64,000 nucleotides of DNA from Streptomyces guryensis (GCF_021261325.1 NZ_JAJSBI010000002.1:558001-622000); one strand, 5' to 3'; shown: positions 43,467-53,100, counted from the stretch's first letter. Made by a program: numbers and translations. Notes: a model not told the origin generated them from the sequence alone.

Positions 43467-44510
43467 TCATTCCTGCTTCTCGCCGGAGGCGAAGCGGGAG
43501 ATGACCAGGGCGACGATGATGATGGCCCCGTTGAGGAACTGGTTCCACAGCGGAGGCACGCCGGCCAGTGTCATGACGTTCACGACCAACTGGAGGGTCA
43601 GCACACCGGTGAGCGCGCCGAACACGGAGCCCTTGCCGCCGTTGAGGCTGACACCGCCGATGACGGTCGCGGCGAAGACCTGGAAGATCCAGCCGCTGCC
43701 CTGGGTGGCGGAGAGCGAGCCGTAGTGGCCGCTGTAGAGGATGCCGGCGAACGCGGACAGGACGCTGCCGAGGATGAGGACGATCCAGACGATGCGGTCG
43801 ACGCGGATGCCCGCGGTGCGGGCCGCCTCCGCGTTGCCGCCGATCGCGTACAGCGCCCGGCCGTGCCGGAGCCACGCCAGCGTACTGCCACCGATGGCGA
43901 AGAGCAGCGCGCACACCCAGATGGCGGCGGGCACGCCCAGCCACGACGCCTTGCCCAGGTAGGTGAAGGAGGAGGGCAACTCGACGATGGACTGGCCCTG
44001 GGAGAGAGCGACTTGGAGACCGCGGAGCATCGTCAGGGCGCCGAGGGTGACGATGAAGCCGTTGAGGCGCAGCTTGAGGATGAGGAAGCCGTTGACGGCG
44101 CCGATCAGCGCCCCGACGAGCAGGCAGAGCGGGACCGCCGTCCACTCGGGGAGCAGCCCGAGTCCGTTGAACCGGCCGCCGCTGGTCGGCAGGACGAGCC
44201 ACACGGCGATGACGGGGGCCACGCCGATGGTGGACTCGAGGGAGAGGTCCATCCGCCCTGAGATCAGGATGAAGGTCGTGGCGAGCACCAGCAGGCTCAG
44301 CTCTGTGGACTGCTGAGCCACACCGATCAGGTTGTCGGCGGTGAGGAAGGCCGGCGAGACGATGAACCCGATCAGGCCCAGGACGAGGATCGCCGGGACC
44401 AGGGACAGTTCACGGAAGCGCCCGAGGTCGACCCGGCGGCGCGTGGTGTCCGCGGCGGCCGGCTCAGCCGGGCTCACTGCGGGCTCGGTGAGATCTGTGG
44501 TGGCGGACAT
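43467..44510 (-). CDS. Sugar ABC transporter permease (RbsC/AraH type)
   Basis: 347 aa from the ATG at 44510. About 9-10 TM segments and the ribose-permease family block NGFLILKLRLNGFIVTLGAL near residue 145, plus ATVIGGVSLNGGKGSVFGAL near 280. It forms the membrane channel, as a homodimer, with the double-NBD ATPase encoded 2 bp upstream. Branched-sugar type BPD_transp_2 family. The gene order and neighbouring catabolic genes point to an L-fucose or related deoxysugar importer. Confidence 0.92.
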   Translation of the reverse strand: MSATTDLTEPAVSPAEPAAADTTRRRVDLGRFRELSLVPAILVLGLIGFIVSPAFLTADNLIGVAQQSTELSLLVLATTFILISGRMDLSLESTIGVAPVIAVWLVLPTSGGRFNGLGLLPEWTAVPLCLLVGALIGAVNGFLILKLRLNGFIVTLGALTMLRGLQVALSQGQSIVELPSSFTYLGKASWLGVPAAIWVCALLFAIGGSTLAWLRHGRALYAIGGNAEAARTAGIRVDRIVWIVLILGSVLSAFAGILYSGHYGSLSATQGSGWIFQVFAATVIGGVSLNGGKGSVFGALTGVLTLQLVVNVMTLAGVPPLWNQFLNGAIIIVALVISRFASGEKQE

Positions 44511-44512
44511 GA

Positions 44513-46123
44513 CTACCTTCCGTGCTCGTCTGCGCCGGATGAGGCGGATACGGCGGATACGGGGAACGTGGCGGCGGGGGGCGCGTCGCCGGAGACCCCC
44601 TCGATGGCGGCGACGAGGTCCTCGTCCCTCCATCCGCGGTCGAATTCGGCGACCACGCGTCCGTGGAACATCACGACGACCCGGTCGCAGACCTTGAGGT
44701 CGTCCAGTTCGTCGGAGACGATCAGCGCGGCCCTGCCGCCGTCCGCGACCTGCCGGATGCGGCCCAGGAGGAATTCCTTGGACTTGACGTCCACCCCGTT
44801 GGTGGGGCGGATGGCCACCAGTACGTGAGGCTCGGTGGCCAGGGCCCGGGCGACGACGACCTTCTGCTGGTTGCCGCCGGAGAGCGCGGAGACCGGGGTG
44901 GCGGCTCCCGGGGTCTTGATGTCGAGGTCGCGGATCATGCGCCCGGCGAACGCCCTGGTACGGGCGGGCAGCACCGTGCCGAACGGGCCGAGCTGGTCGG
45001 TGACGGTCAGTGTCGCGTTCTCCGCCACGCTGCGGTTGTTCACCAGGCCCTGGAGGTGGCGGTCCTCGGGGACCAGACCGACTCCGGCGGTCAGTGCGGA
45101 CGGCACACTGCCGGTGCGCACGGTCCTGCCGCCGACCGAGACGCGGCCCGTCCTGGCGCGGTGCAGACCGGCGATCGCCTCACCTACCTGCACATTGCCG
45201 CTGGCGGTGGCGCCGGCGAGCCCGACGACCTCGCCGGCGCGGACCGAGAGGGACATGTCCTCGCAGACGCCGGGCAGTGTCAGGCCGTCGATCGTCAGCA
45301 GTTCGTCGGCGGCGGAGCGCACGGCGGGGCGCCCGCCCGTGGCGGTGACCGCGGAGGCGGACTCGCCGGTCATGGCCTCCACCAGTGCCTGGTGGCCGAG
45401 TTCGGCGACGGGCGCGGTGAGGATGTGGCTCGCGTCGCGGTAGACCGTGACCGTGGTGCAGAGGTCGTACACCTCTTGCAGGTGGTGGGATATGAAGAGG
45501 AAGGCGACACCCTGGCGCTGGAGGTCGCGGAGCTTTTCGAAGAGCCGCTCGATGCCGCGGGCGTCGAGTCTGGCGGTCGGCTCGTCGAGGATGATGAAGC
45601 GCGCGCCGAACGACAGGGCGCGTGCGATCTCCACGAACTGCCGTTGCTCGACGGTGAGGTCCTTGGCCCGGGCGGCGGGGTCGACGGCGACGCCGTACTC
45701 GCCGAGCAGTTCCTCGGCACGCCGGCGCAGCTGCTTCCAGCGGATGGGCTGCACCGCTTTGCCGCTCTGCCGGTTCAGGAAGAGGTTCTCGGCGACGGTC
45801 AGGTCACCGATGATGGTGGAGCGCTGGTAGACACAGGCGACCCGGGAGCGCCAGGCGTCGATGTCGCCGAAGGCGGGCGCGGGCTCGCCGGAGAAGCGCA
45901 GGGTCCCGGTGTCGGGCTGCTGGAGGCCGGTGAGGATGGACACCAGCGTCGACTTGCCGGCGCCGTTTCGTCCGACCAGGGCGTGCGACTCGCCCGGGGC
46001 CACGGTGATACGGGCGTCGCGCAGAGCGACCGTCGCACCGAATCTCTTGCTGATGCCGGTCGCCTCGGCCACCGGGGCCGGGGTGCCGGGGCCGGTCGCC
46101 GGGGCGGTCGCGGTGTCCGCCAT
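44513..46123 (-). CDS. Sugar ABC transporter ATP-binding protein (RbsA type, two NBDs)
   Basis: 536 aa from the ATG at 46123. The N-terminal NBD has Walker A GRNGAGKST near residue 52 and Walker B FIILDEPTARL near 180; its signature is degenerate (VEQRQFVEIARAL). The C-terminal NBD lacks a classical Walker A (LAGATASGNVQVGEA near 300) but keeps LSGGNQQKVVVARAL near 420. This asymmetry is normal for RbsA/MglA proteins. It drives uptake with the permease and binding protein; one TMD gene is present, as expected for this family. Confidence 0.93.
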   Translation of the reverse strand: MADTATAPATGPGTPAPVAEATGISKRFGATVALRDARITVAPGESHALVGRNGAGKSTLVSILTGLQQPDTGTLRFSGEPAPAFGDIDAWRSRVACVYQRSTIIGDLTVAENLFLNRQSGKAVQPIRWKQLRRRAEELLGEYGVAVDPAARAKDLTVEQRQFVEIARALSFGARFIILDEPTARLDARGIERLFEKLRDLQRQGVAFLFISHHLQEVYDLCTTVTVYRDASHILTAPVAELGHQALVEAMTGESASAVTATGGRPAVRSAADELLTIDGLTLPGVCEDMSLSVRAGEVVGLAGATASGNVQVGEAIAGLHRARTGRVSVGGRTVRTGSVPSALTAGVGLVPEDRHLQGLVNNRSVAENATLTVTDQLGPFGTVLPARTRAFAGRMIRDLDIKTPGAATPVSALSGGNQQKVVVARALATEPHVLVAIRPTNGVDVKSKEFLLGRIRQVADGGRAALIVSDELDDLKVCDRVVVMFHGRVVAEFDRGWRDEDLVAAIEGVSGDAPPAATFPVSAVSASSGADEHGR

Positions 46124-46218
46124 GGTGGATACCGTCCTTCGTGTACGGAGGCTGGGGCTGAGGGGCGGAGCGGGGTGGGCGCCGGGGGACGTGCTCCCCG
46201 ACGCGGAACCGGCGGTCG

Positions 46219-47268
46219 TCAGCCGACGTTGTTGCCCCACAGGGACTTGTCGTCGACGTTGTCCTTGGTGATCAGCGGCGCGGGGAGCTGGTCCTCGAGG
46301 CCGTTGGGCAGCTTGATGATGGTGGAGTCGTGGTCGGTCGCACCCGGCTTGAAGGTCTTGCCCTCTGCCGCGGCCTTGGCGTAGTACAGCGCGTACTTGG
46401 CGTAGAGGTCGGCGGGCTGGGAGATCGTGGCGTCGATCTGGCCCTTGCGGATGGCGTCGAACTCCTGCGGGATGCCGTCGTTGGAGACGATGCTGATGTG
46501 GCCCTTCTGCCCCGCGGGCTTGAGCAGGTTCTTCTGCTCCAGCAGGGCGAGGGTCGGCTGGAGGAAGACGCCGCCGGCCTGCATGTAGATGCCGTTCAGG
46601 TCCTTGTTCTGGGCGAGGAGCGACTGCAGCTTCGCGGAGGCCACGTCGCCCTTCCAGTCGGTGGGCAGCTCGAACACCTTGATCTTCGGGAACTTCGTCT
46701 TCATGCACTCCGCGAACGCCTCGGAGCGGTCGCGTCCGTTGATGGAGTCCAGGGCGCCCTGCAGCTCGGCGACCTTGCCCTTGCCGCCCAGCTGCTTGCC
46801 GAGGAACTCGCAGGCCTTGGTGCCGTAGGCCCGGTTGTCGGCACGGACCACCATGTAGACATCGCCCGTGTCGGGCCTGGTGTCGACGCTGACCACGGGG
46901 ATCTTCTTTGCCGCGAGGGTGTCGAGGGTGGAGGCGATCGCGCCGGTGTCCTGCGGGGCCATGACGACGGCCTTGGCGCCCGTGTTCTGGAACACCTGGA
47001 CGTTGGCGACCAGCTTGGTGACGTCGTTCTGCGAGTTGCTCAGCGGCAGCGCGTTGATGCCGTCGGACTTGATGTCCTTCTTCACGTACTCGGCGTAGGA
47101 GTTCCAGAAGTCGGAGTCGGAGCGCGGCAGGTCGATGCCGATGGCGGGCTTGTCGCCGCCGGAGGAGACCGAGGTGGTGCCCGCGCGGTTGCACGCGGTG
47201 GCGAGGGCCAGCACCGCGAGAACGGCGGTGGCGGCTGCGGCGGTGGAGCGGGTGTGAGCGAGCTTCAT
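46219..47268 (-). CDS. Sugar ABC transporter substrate-binding lipoprotein
   Basis: 349 aa from the ATG at 47268. Lipoprotein signal with lipobox LATAC (Cys26), then a periplasmic-binding-protein type I fold (Peripla_BP_4): IGIDLPRSDSDFWNSYAEYV near 45, AVVMAPQDTGAIASTLDTLA near 100, VSVDTRPDTGDVYMVVRADN near 125, and INGRDRSEAFAECM near 175. It captures the sugar outside the cell. First gene of the importer operon. Sequence alone cannot separate fucose from other pentose/deoxyhexose ligands. Confidence 0.92.
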   Translation of the reverse strand: MKLAHTRSTAAAATAVLAVLALATACNRAGTTSVSSGGDKPAIGIDLPRSDSDFWNSYAEYVKKDIKSDGINALPLSNSQNDVTKLVANVQVFQNTGAKAVVMAPQDTGAIASTLDTLAAKKIPVVSVDTRPDTGDVYMVVRADNRAYGTKACEFLGKQLGGKGKVAELQGALDSINGRDRSEAFAECMKTKFPKIKVFELPTDWKGDVASAKLQSLLAQNKDLNGIYMQAGGVFLQPTLALLEQKNLLKPAGQKGHISIVSNDGIPQEFDAIRKGQIDATISQPADLYAKYALYYAKAAAEGKTFKPGATDHDSTIIKLPNGLEDQLPAPLITKDNVDDKSLWGNNVG

Positions 47269-47503
47269 GGCCGTGATCTCTCCTTAGCCAGGGGCACAGG
47301 GCCGCAGGGCGACGGTGGGAGGGGGTGTACCTGCCCGTGGGGGGAGGGGCGAGGTCGTAGGACGGGCAGGTGCCGATCCGGCGCGGAAGACGCGCAGATC
47401 GCCCCTGAGAGGAGCGGGTGTGAGGGTCGACCGGAGCCCGAGGCGCGGAGGCGAAGCGACCGGCCGGATGCGGGCCGAAACGGGGGCACTGGATGTTGCG
47501 GCC

Positions 47504-47518
47504 ATTCCTCCGATGTAT
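47504..47518. promoter_or_regulatory. GntR-type operator candidate (importer side)
   Basis: ATTCCTCCGATGTAT, about 236 bp upstream of the binding-protein start. It is identical at 14 of 15 bases to the reverse complement of the 47911 site. Confidence 0.55.
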
Positions 47519-47814
47519 CTCGGACGACCAGGACGTTACGACGACGTTGCCGCCGTTGACAAGAGTCCGCCGCCAGAGATTTTCCGGACATCCCGCGCAG
47601 GGCGTCGAGGCGCCGTTCCGGCCTCCTGGCGCCGCATTGGCTCCCACCTGGCCTGCGTATTCACTGATTCCGTGGACGAGGGGAGGGGCACTGCGGCAGC
47701 TCACGATTCGGCAACGGGAGGCACACCCCGGTGCCGCATCCCCGCGCGGCGGCCCGCCCGCATGCCGTCTGGACCCGCTCCCACCAGGGCAGACGAGCCT
47801 GTGACCCGCCTCTG

Positions 47815-47834
47815 GATTCATCGGATGGCGAATC
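47815..47834. promoter_or_regulatory. GntR-type operator candidate, central
   Basis: GATTC-ATCGGATGGC-GAATC has perfect 5-bp outer arms and contains the ATTCATCGGATG core. Confidence 0.5.
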
Positions 47835-47910
47835 GTGTGTCAACTGCCCTGTCGCGCGTGATCGCAGAAGATCCGCACCTCGGTGGGGCTTGACTGGCAA
47901 CGGCGAGCAA

Positions 47911-47925
47911 ATACATCCGAGGAAT
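47911..47925. promoter_or_regulatory. GntR-type operator candidate (opposite orientation)
   Basis: ATACATCCGAGGAAT; its reverse complement, ATTCCTCGGATGTAT, differs from the 47504 site only in the central C/G. Confidence 0.55.
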
Positions 47926-47970
47926 CCATTGCCAGGCGCGATCGCTGCAATCTAAGGTCACCCTGCCGCC

Positions 47971-47985
47971 ATTCATCCGATGACT
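47971..47985. promoter_or_regulatory. GntR-type operator candidate (catabolic side)
   Basis: ATTCATCCGATGACT, 115 bp upstream of the FAH gene. It is the closest site to the catabolic operon. Confidence 0.55.
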
Positions 47986-48099
47986 GACGACGGGCAGGAG
48001 CGAGGCTGTTCCGAGAGCTTCCGTCCGGCGCAGCACGTGCGGCCCGGCCGACGGCCGACCACCTCTGAGACGAAATCCGCATGGCAAGGGAGCTCCCCA

Positions 48100-48951
48100 G
48101 TGAAACTGCTACGAGTCGGCGCCCCCGGTGAGGAGCGGCCGGCGGTCCGTACCGACGACGGCCGGCTGCTGGAGCTGTCCTCCTTGACCGCGGACATCGA
48201 CGGAGTCTTCCTCGCCTCCGGTGGAGTCGACCGGGCCCGCGCGGCCGTCACGGCGGGGAAGCTGCCCGAGCTCGACGGGGACGGCCTGAGGGTCGGCGCA
48301 CCCGTCTCGCGGCCCGGCAAGGTCATCTGCGTCGGGCTCAACTACCGCGACCACGCCGCCGAGACCGGCGCGGCCATACCCCCGCGCCCCGTGGTGTTCA
48401 TGAAGGACCCGGGGACGGTCGTCGGCCCGTACGACGAGGTACTGATCCCGCGGGGGTCGGTGAAGACCGACTGGGAGGTCGAACTCGCCGTCGTCATCGG
48501 ACAGCGGGCTCGCTACCTCGACGGTCCTCAGGCAGCGCGGGACGTGATCGCGGGATACGCGATCAGCCATGACGTCTCGGAGCGCGAGTTCCAGCTGGAG
48601 TACTCGCCTCAGTGGGACCTGGGCAAGTCCTGCGAGACCTTCAACCCGCTCGGGCCGTGGCTGGTCACGGCGGACGAGGCCGGCGACCCGCAGAACCTCG
48701 GCCTGCACCTCAGCGTCAACGGCGAGAAGCGGCAGGACGGCCACACCAGCGACATGATCTTCCAGGTCGACCACATCGTGGCGTACCTGAGCCAGTACAT
48801 GGTCCTGGAACCGGGCGACGTGATCAACACCGGTACCCCTGCGGGCGTCGCCCTGGGCCTGCCCGGCAACCCGTTCCTGCGCCCCGGCGACACCGTCGAG
48901 CTCTCCGTCGACGGCCTCGGCAGCCAGCGCCAGACCTTCGCCCAAGCGTGA
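48100..48951 (+). CDS. FAH family hydrolase (2,4-diketo-3-deoxy-L-fuconate hydrolase candidate)
   Basis: 283 aa from the GTG at 48100, behind [23 protein letters not shown] near residue 75, metal carboxylates in [11 protein letters not shown] near 125, FNPLGPWLV near 185 and [15 protein letters not shown] near 240. This is the classic COG0179 form. In L-fucose oxidation the enzyme splits 2,4-diketo-3-deoxy-L-fuconate to pyruvate and L-lactate. Assignment rests on its operon: fuconate dehydratase follows directly. Confidence 0.85.
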   Translation: MKLLRVGAPGEERPAVRTDDGRLLELSSLTADIDGVFLASGGVDRARAAVTAGKLPELDGDGLRVGAPVSRPGKVICVGLNYRDHAAETGAAIPPRPVVFMKDPGTVVGPYDEVLIPRGSVKTDWEVELAVVIGQRARYLDGPQAARDVIAGYAISHDVSEREFQLEYSPQWDLGKSCETFNPLGPWLVTADEAGDPQNLGLHLSVNGEKRQDGHTSDMIFQVDHIVAYLSQYMVLEPGDVINTGTPAGVALGLPGNPFLRPGDTVELSVDGLGSQRQTFAQA

Positions 48952-48965
48952 AAGGCAGCACCACC

Positions 48966-50312
48966 TTGACTGCAGACTCCGCCCGGATCACCGCCGTCGA
49001 CACCTACGACGTCCGCTTCCCCACCTCGCGGGAACTGGACGGCTCCGACGCGATGAACCCGGATCCCGACTACTCCGCCGCTTACGTCGTGCTGCGCACC
49101 GACGCCGGCGACGGACACGAAGGCCACGGCTTCACCTTCACCATCGGACGCGGCAACGACGTCCAGGTCGCCGCGATCGACGCGCTGCGGCCCCATGTCC
49201 TGGGCCGCAGCGTCCAGGAGCTGTGCGCCGACCCCGGCTCGCTCAGCCGCGACCTGATCGGTGACAGTCAGCTGCGCTGGCTCGGACCCGAGAAGGGCGT
49301 GATGCACATGGCGATCGGAGCCGTGGTCAACGCCCTGTGGGACCTGGCCGCCAAGCGGGAGGGCAAGCCGCTGTGGCAACTGCTCGCCCAGGCCACCCCG
49401 GAGTGGCTGGTCTCGCAGGTCGACTTCCGCTACATCGCCGACGCCCTCACCCCCGAGGACGCCCTCACCCTGCTGCGCGAGGGCCGGACGGGCCTCGCGC
49501 GGCGTGAGGCACTCCTGCTGGAGCGCGGCTACCCCGGCTACACCACATCCCCGGGCTGGCTCGGCTACTCCGACGACAAGCTCACCCGGCTGGCCAAGCA
49601 GGCCGTGACCGACGGCTTCAGGCAGATCAAGCTGAAGGTCGGCGCCGACCTGAACGACGACATCCGTCGGCTGCGCACCGCCCGTGCCGCCGTCGGCGAC
49701 GACATCCGCATCGCCGTCGACGCCAACCAGCGGTGGAACGTGGACGAGGCGATCGAGTGGACCAAGGCGCTCGCCGAGTTCGACCCGTACTGGATCGAGG
49801 AGCCCACCAGCCCCGACGACGTCCTCGGACACGCCGCCGTACGCCAGGCGGTCGGCCCGGTGAAGGTCGCCACCGGCGAGCACGTCCAGAACCGCATCGT
49901 CTTCAAGCAGCTGCTGCAGGCCGGCGCCATCGACGTCCTGCAGATCGACGCGGCCCGGGTCGGCGGGGTCAACGAGAACCTCGCGATCCTGCTGCTCGCC
50001 GCCAAGTTCGGGGTACCGGTCTGCCCGCACGCCGGCGGAGTGGGGCTGTGCGAGCTGGTGCAGCACCTGTCGATGTTCGACTACCTGGCACTGTCCGGCA
50101 CCACCGAGAACCGGGTGATCGAGTACGTCGACCACCTCCACCAGCACTTCACCGTGCCCGTGGTGATGCGCGACGGCCACTACACCGCACCGCTCGCCCC
50201 CGGCTTCTCCGCCACCATGCGGGAGGCGTCGATCGCCGAGTTCCGCTACCCGGACGGGGCGTTCTGGGTGGCCGACCGCGCCGGACTCTCGGACCAGGAG
50301 AACGTGGCATGA
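48966..50312 (+). CDS. L-fuconate dehydratase (enolase superfamily)
   Basis: 448 aa from the TTG at 48966; a GTG at 48948 overlapping the previous stop is equally possible. Mandelate-racemase-group catalytic set: KxK at Lys222/Lys224 (QIKLKV), metal ligands Asp252 (DANQRW), Glu278/279 (IEEPTSPDD) and Glu305 (GEHVQNR), and general base His355 (PHAGGVGL). The length and N-terminal [23 protein letters not shown] are those of fuconate dehydratases. It converts L-fuconate to 2-keto-3-deoxy-L-fuconate. Ends in ATGA overlap with the SDR. Confidence 0.92.
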   Translation: MTADSARITAVDTYDVRFPTSRELDGSDAMNPDPDYSAAYVVLRTDAGDGHEGHGFTFTIGRGNDVQVAAIDALRPHVLGRSVQELCADPGSLSRDLIGDSQLRWLGPEKGVMHMAIGAVVNALWDLAAKREGKPLWQLLAQATPEWLVSQVDFRYIADALTPEDALTLLREGRTGLARREALLLERGYPGYTTSPGWLGYSDDKLTRLAKQAVTDGFRQIKLKVGADLNDDIRRLRTARAAVGDDIRIAVDANQRWNVDEAIEWTKALAEFDPYWIEEPTSPDDVLGHAAVRQAVGPVKVATGEHVQNRIVFKQLLQAGAIDVLQIDAARVGGVNENLAILLLAAKFGVPVCPHAGGVGLCELVQHLSMFDYLALSGTTENRVIEYVDHLHQHFTVPVVMRDGHYTAPLAPGFSATMREASIAEFRYPDGAFWVADRAGLSDQENVA

Positions 50313-51067
50313 CCGGTCTGTCAGGGCTCAGAGCCGTCGTCACGGGAGGCGCGTCCGGCATCGGGCTGGCCACGGCCCGTGCACTGGCGGCGCAGGGCGC
50401 GGCAGTGGCCGTGCTCGACCTCGACCCGGGCGGCGTCAGTGAACCGCTGCTCGGACTCCAGGCCGACGTCGGGGACGAAGCCTCCGTGCGCGCCGCCGTC
50501 GACCTGGCGGCCACGCGCCTCGGTGGCGTCGACATCCTCGTCAACAACGCGGGCGTCGGCGCGCTCGGCACCGTCGAGGACAACCCCGACGAGGAGTGGC
50601 ACCGCGTCCTGGACATCAACGTCCTCGGCGTGGTGCGCAGCACCCGCGCCGCCCTGCCTCATCTGCGTCGGTCCGCGCACGCGTCCGTGGTCAACACCTG
50701 TTCCATCGGGGCCACGGCGGGACTGCCGCAGCGCGCCCTGTACTGCGCCAGCAAGGGTGCCGTGCTGTCGCTCACCCTGGCCATGGCCGCCGACCACGTC
50801 CGCGAGGGCATCCGCGTCAACTGCGTGAACCCCGGCACCGCCGACACCCCCTGGGTGGCCCGGCTGCTGGACTCCGCCGACGACCCGGAGGCCGAGCGCG
50901 CCGCCCTCCACGCCCGCCAGCCCATGGGCCGCCTGGTGACCGCCGACGAGGTGGCGGCAGCCATCGTCTACCTGGCGAGTCCGGCCGCGGCGTCCGTCAC
51001 CGGCACCGCGCTCGCGGTGGACGGCGGCATGCAGGGGTTGCGGCTGCGCCCGGTGGACCGGTCGTGA
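50309..51067 (+). CDS. SDR family oxidoreductase (2-keto-3-deoxy-L-fuconate dehydrogenase candidate)
   Basis: 252 aa. Glycine motif [16 protein letters not shown] at ~9-24; NNAGVGALG near 80; catalytic Ser in NTCSIGAT near 132; YCASK near 145; [10 protein letters not shown] near 175; LAVDGGMQ at the end. The Asp after strand 2 (VLDLD) indicates NAD rather than NADP. In the pathway it oxidises 2-keto-3-deoxy-L-fuconate to the 2,4-diketo acid. Translationally coupled on both sides. Confidence 0.9.
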   Translation: MTGLSGLRAVVTGGASGIGLATARALAAQGAAVAVLDLDPGGVSEPLLGLQADVGDEASVRAAVDLAATRLGGVDILVNNAGVGALGTVEDNPDEEWHRVLDINVLGVVRSTRAALPHLRRSAHASVVNTCSIGATAGLPQRALYCASKGAVLSLTLAMAADHVREGIRVNCVNPGTADTPWVARLLDSADDPEAERAALHARQPMGRLVTADEVAAAIVYLASPAAASVTGTALAVDGGMQGLRLRPVDRS

Positions 51068-52095
51068 GGAGCACCGGGCTGGGTGCCACCGCCGTACCGG
51101 TCTCGGAACTGGCGCTCGGCTGTGCCGCCCTCGGCAACCTCTTCCACCCGGTCACCGATGAGGCCGCCCACGCCACGGTGGACGCGGCCTGGGATGCCGG
51201 CATCCGCACCTTCGACACCGCGCCCCACTACGGTCTCGGCCTGTCGGAACGGCGGCTCGGCGCCGCGCTGCGCCGGCACCCCCGCAACGCCTACACCCTC
51301 TCCACCAAGGTGGGCCGGCTTCTGGTGCCGGACCCGGACGGCGGCGCCGGCGACGACCTCGCGAACGGCTTCGCCGTCCCGGCCACCCACCGCAGGGTCT
51401 GGGACTTCAGCGCCGACGGAGTGCTGCGCTCCCTGGAGGCCAGCCTGGAGCGCCTCGGCGTCGACCGCGTCGACGTGGCCCTGCTGCACGATCCGGACGA
51501 CCACGCCGAGCAGGCGTTGCGCGAGGCGTATCCGGCTTTGGAGCGGCTGCGCGCCGAAGGCGTGATCGGAGCGATCGGCGTCGGGATGAACCAGTCCGCG
51601 CTGCCGGCCCGGTTCGTGCGCGAGACCGACATGGACGTGGTGCTGCTGGCCGGCCGCTACACCCTCCTGGAACAGGACGGGCTCACCGAACTGCTCCCGG
51701 AGGCGGCCGCCCGCGGCCGGAGCGTGCTCATCGGCGGGGTGTTCAACTCCGGGCTGCTGACGGCCCCCCGGCCCGGCGCCACCTACGACTACGCCCCCGC
51801 TCCGCAGCCGGTGCTCGACCGGGCGCTGCGGTTGCTGGCGGTCTGCGAACGCCACGGCGTGCCGCTGCGTGGCGCCGCGCTGCGCTTCCCGTTCGGCCAT
51901 CCCGCTGTCGCAAGCGTCCTGACCGGCGCGCGCACTCCCGAGGAAGTGCGCGACACGGTGGAGCAGCTGGGCCGCCCGATCCCGGACGCCCTGTGGGACG
52001 AACTGCGCGCAGAGGGCCTGCTGGACCCGGGCATCCCCGTCCCCGCAGCCACGGCGCCGAGTCCTGCTGCGGCTTCGGCGGCACCTTCGCGTTGA
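51064..52095 (+). CDS. Aldo/keto reductase (L-fucose dehydrogenase candidate) with altered C-terminus
   Basis: 343 aa from the GTG at 51064. AKR fold: GCAALGNLF near residue 20, FDTAPHYGLGLSERRLG (catalytic Asp/Tyr) near 48, STKVGRLLVPDPDG (Lys) near 80, LLHDPDDH (His) near 140 and ALRFPFGHP near 275. Members of this branch oxidise L-fucose or galactose to the lactone. After LLDPGIPVPA the last ~14 residues are read from DNA that, in another frame, encodes the lutA segment ESCCGFGGTFALK. The tail was therefore created by a deletion joining two genes. Confidence 0.87.
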   Translation: MRSTGLGATAVPVSELALGCAALGNLFHPVTDEAAHATVDAAWDAGIRTFDTAPHYGLGLSERRLGAALRRHPRNAYTLSTKVGRLLVPDPDGGAGDDLANGFAVPATHRRVWDFSADGVLRSLEASLERLGVDRVDVALLHDPDDHAEQALREAYPALERLRAEGVIGAIGVGMNQSALPARFVRETDMDVVLLAGRYTLLEQDGLTELLPEAAARGRSVLIGGVFNSGLLTAPRPGATYDYAPAPQPVLDRALRLLAVCERHGVPLRGAALRFPFGHPAVASVLTGARTPEEVRDTVEQLGRPIPDALWDELRAEGLLDPGIPVPAATAPSPAAASAAPSR

Positions 52096-52288
52096 AGACG
52101 CGGACGTGTCCAACGCCATGCTCGCCGACCAGATGCGCCATGTGCAGGACACCGGGGCCGAGTTCCTGTGCGCGGGCGACAACTCCTGCCTGACGCACAT
52201 CGGCGGCGGGCTTTCCCGGCTCCGCACCGGCTTCGGCACGATGCACCTGGCGGAGATCCTTGCCGCAACGGAAGGGGACGTACGGTGA
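52047..52288 (+). pseudogene. lutA: lutA (L-lactate oxidation Fe-S subunit), C-terminal remnant with frameshift
   Basis: Only the last ~80 codons remain. ESCCGFGGTFALK (the CCG motif) is in one frame and SNAMLADQMRHVQDTGAEFL, then CAGDNSCLTHIGGGLSR, in the next. Joining them needs one extra base near 52098: an A appears to be missing between TTGAAG and CGCGGACGTG. The N-terminal two thirds are gone, deleted into the end of the AKR gene. The stop still overlaps the lutB GTG, preserving the original operon junction. Confidence 0.8.
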
Positions 52289-53067
52289 GCGGTGCCGGCA
52301 ACGTCGTATGGCTGGGCACCCCGGCCTTCCCGGAGGCGGGGCGCACCGCGCTCGCCGACACCCGGTTGCGGGCGAATCTGCGCCGGGCGACCGGGACCAT
52401 CCGGGACAAACGGCTGGCGGTCGCCGCCGAACTGGAGGACTGGGAGGAACTGCGGGAGACGGCCGCGGCGGTCAAGCGTCGCACCCTGCGCCACCTCGAC
52501 CACCACCTACTTCGGCTGGAGAAGGCGGTGACGGCCGCCGGGGGAGTGGTCCACTGGGCGGCGGACGCCGCCGAGGCCAACCGCATCGTCACCTATCTGG
52601 TGAAGGCGACCGGCGAGGGCGAGGCCGTCGAGGTCAAGTCGATGGCCACCCAGGAGACCGGCCTCAACGAGGCACTCGCGGACGCGGGCATCCGCGCCTA
52701 CGAGACCGACCTCGCGGAGCTCATCGTGCAGTTGGGCGGCGACCGCCCCGCACACATCCTGGTGCCGCCATCCACCGGGGCCGCTCCGAGATCCGGGAGA
52801 TCTTCCGGCGCGAGATGGGGGAGTGGGGCAGGCCGGCCCCCGCGGGGCTCACCGACGAGCCCCGCGACCGCGAGATGGGGGAGTGGGGCAGGCCGGCCCC
52901 CGAGGAACTCACCGACGAGCCCCGCGACCTGGCCGAGGCGGCCCGGTTCCACCCGCGCGAGAAGTTCCTGCGGGCCAAGGTCGGCGGACGCCGTGGTCAC
53001 CGCCGTCGCCACCGCCACCGCCACCGCCAAAATCGGCGGCAACCTTTTCGCGTCCGGCGGCCACTGA
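52285..53067 (+). pseudogene. lutB: lutB (L-lactate utilisation Fe-S protein), frameshifted and truncated
   Basis: From the GTG at 52285, behind GGAAGGGGAC, the frame is good LutB for ~160 residues (RRATGTIRDKRLAVAAELED, ANRIVTYLVKATGEGEAVEV, MATQETGLNEAL, ELIVQLGGDRPAHILVP). Near 52770 the homology moves to another frame (HRGRSEIREIFRREM, then LTDEPRDLAEAARFHPREKF). After LRAKV it ends. The ~300 C-terminal residues with both 4Fe-4S clusters are missing. A 60-bp tandem duplication sits inside. Confidence 0.85.
52811..52930 (+). repeat. 60-bp tandem duplication inside the lutB remnant
   Basis: Two consecutive copies beginning CGAGATGGGGGAGTGGGGCA, identical except for three bases in CGCGGGGCTC versus CGAGGAACTC. 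The unit length keeps the frame. Confidence 0.9.
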
Positions 53068-53100
53068 GCGGTGCAGCACCGACTCGCTCTTTCCGAACGG

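Larger units (their letters stand above)
47269..48099. other. Divergent regulatory region of the fucose-type locus
   Basis: 831 bp without an intact gene between the importer and catabolic operons. Four copies of an ATTCMTCSGAT motif lie at 47504, 47815, 47911 and 47971. I see no other feature. The unusual length leaves room for two promoters or a small RNA, but nothing supports the latter directly. Confidence 0.5.

Noticed and set aside
44513..47821. Apparent 1102-residue fused protein spanning binding protein and ATPase
   Set aside because: The frame is only true for the ATPase part; upstream it is an out-of-frame reading through the binding-protein gene, which has its own signal peptide and start.
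52047..52288. The lutA frameshift as a plain sequencing error
   Set aside because: A one-base error could explain the frame change, but not the absence of the N-terminal two thirds of lutA or the truncation of lutB.
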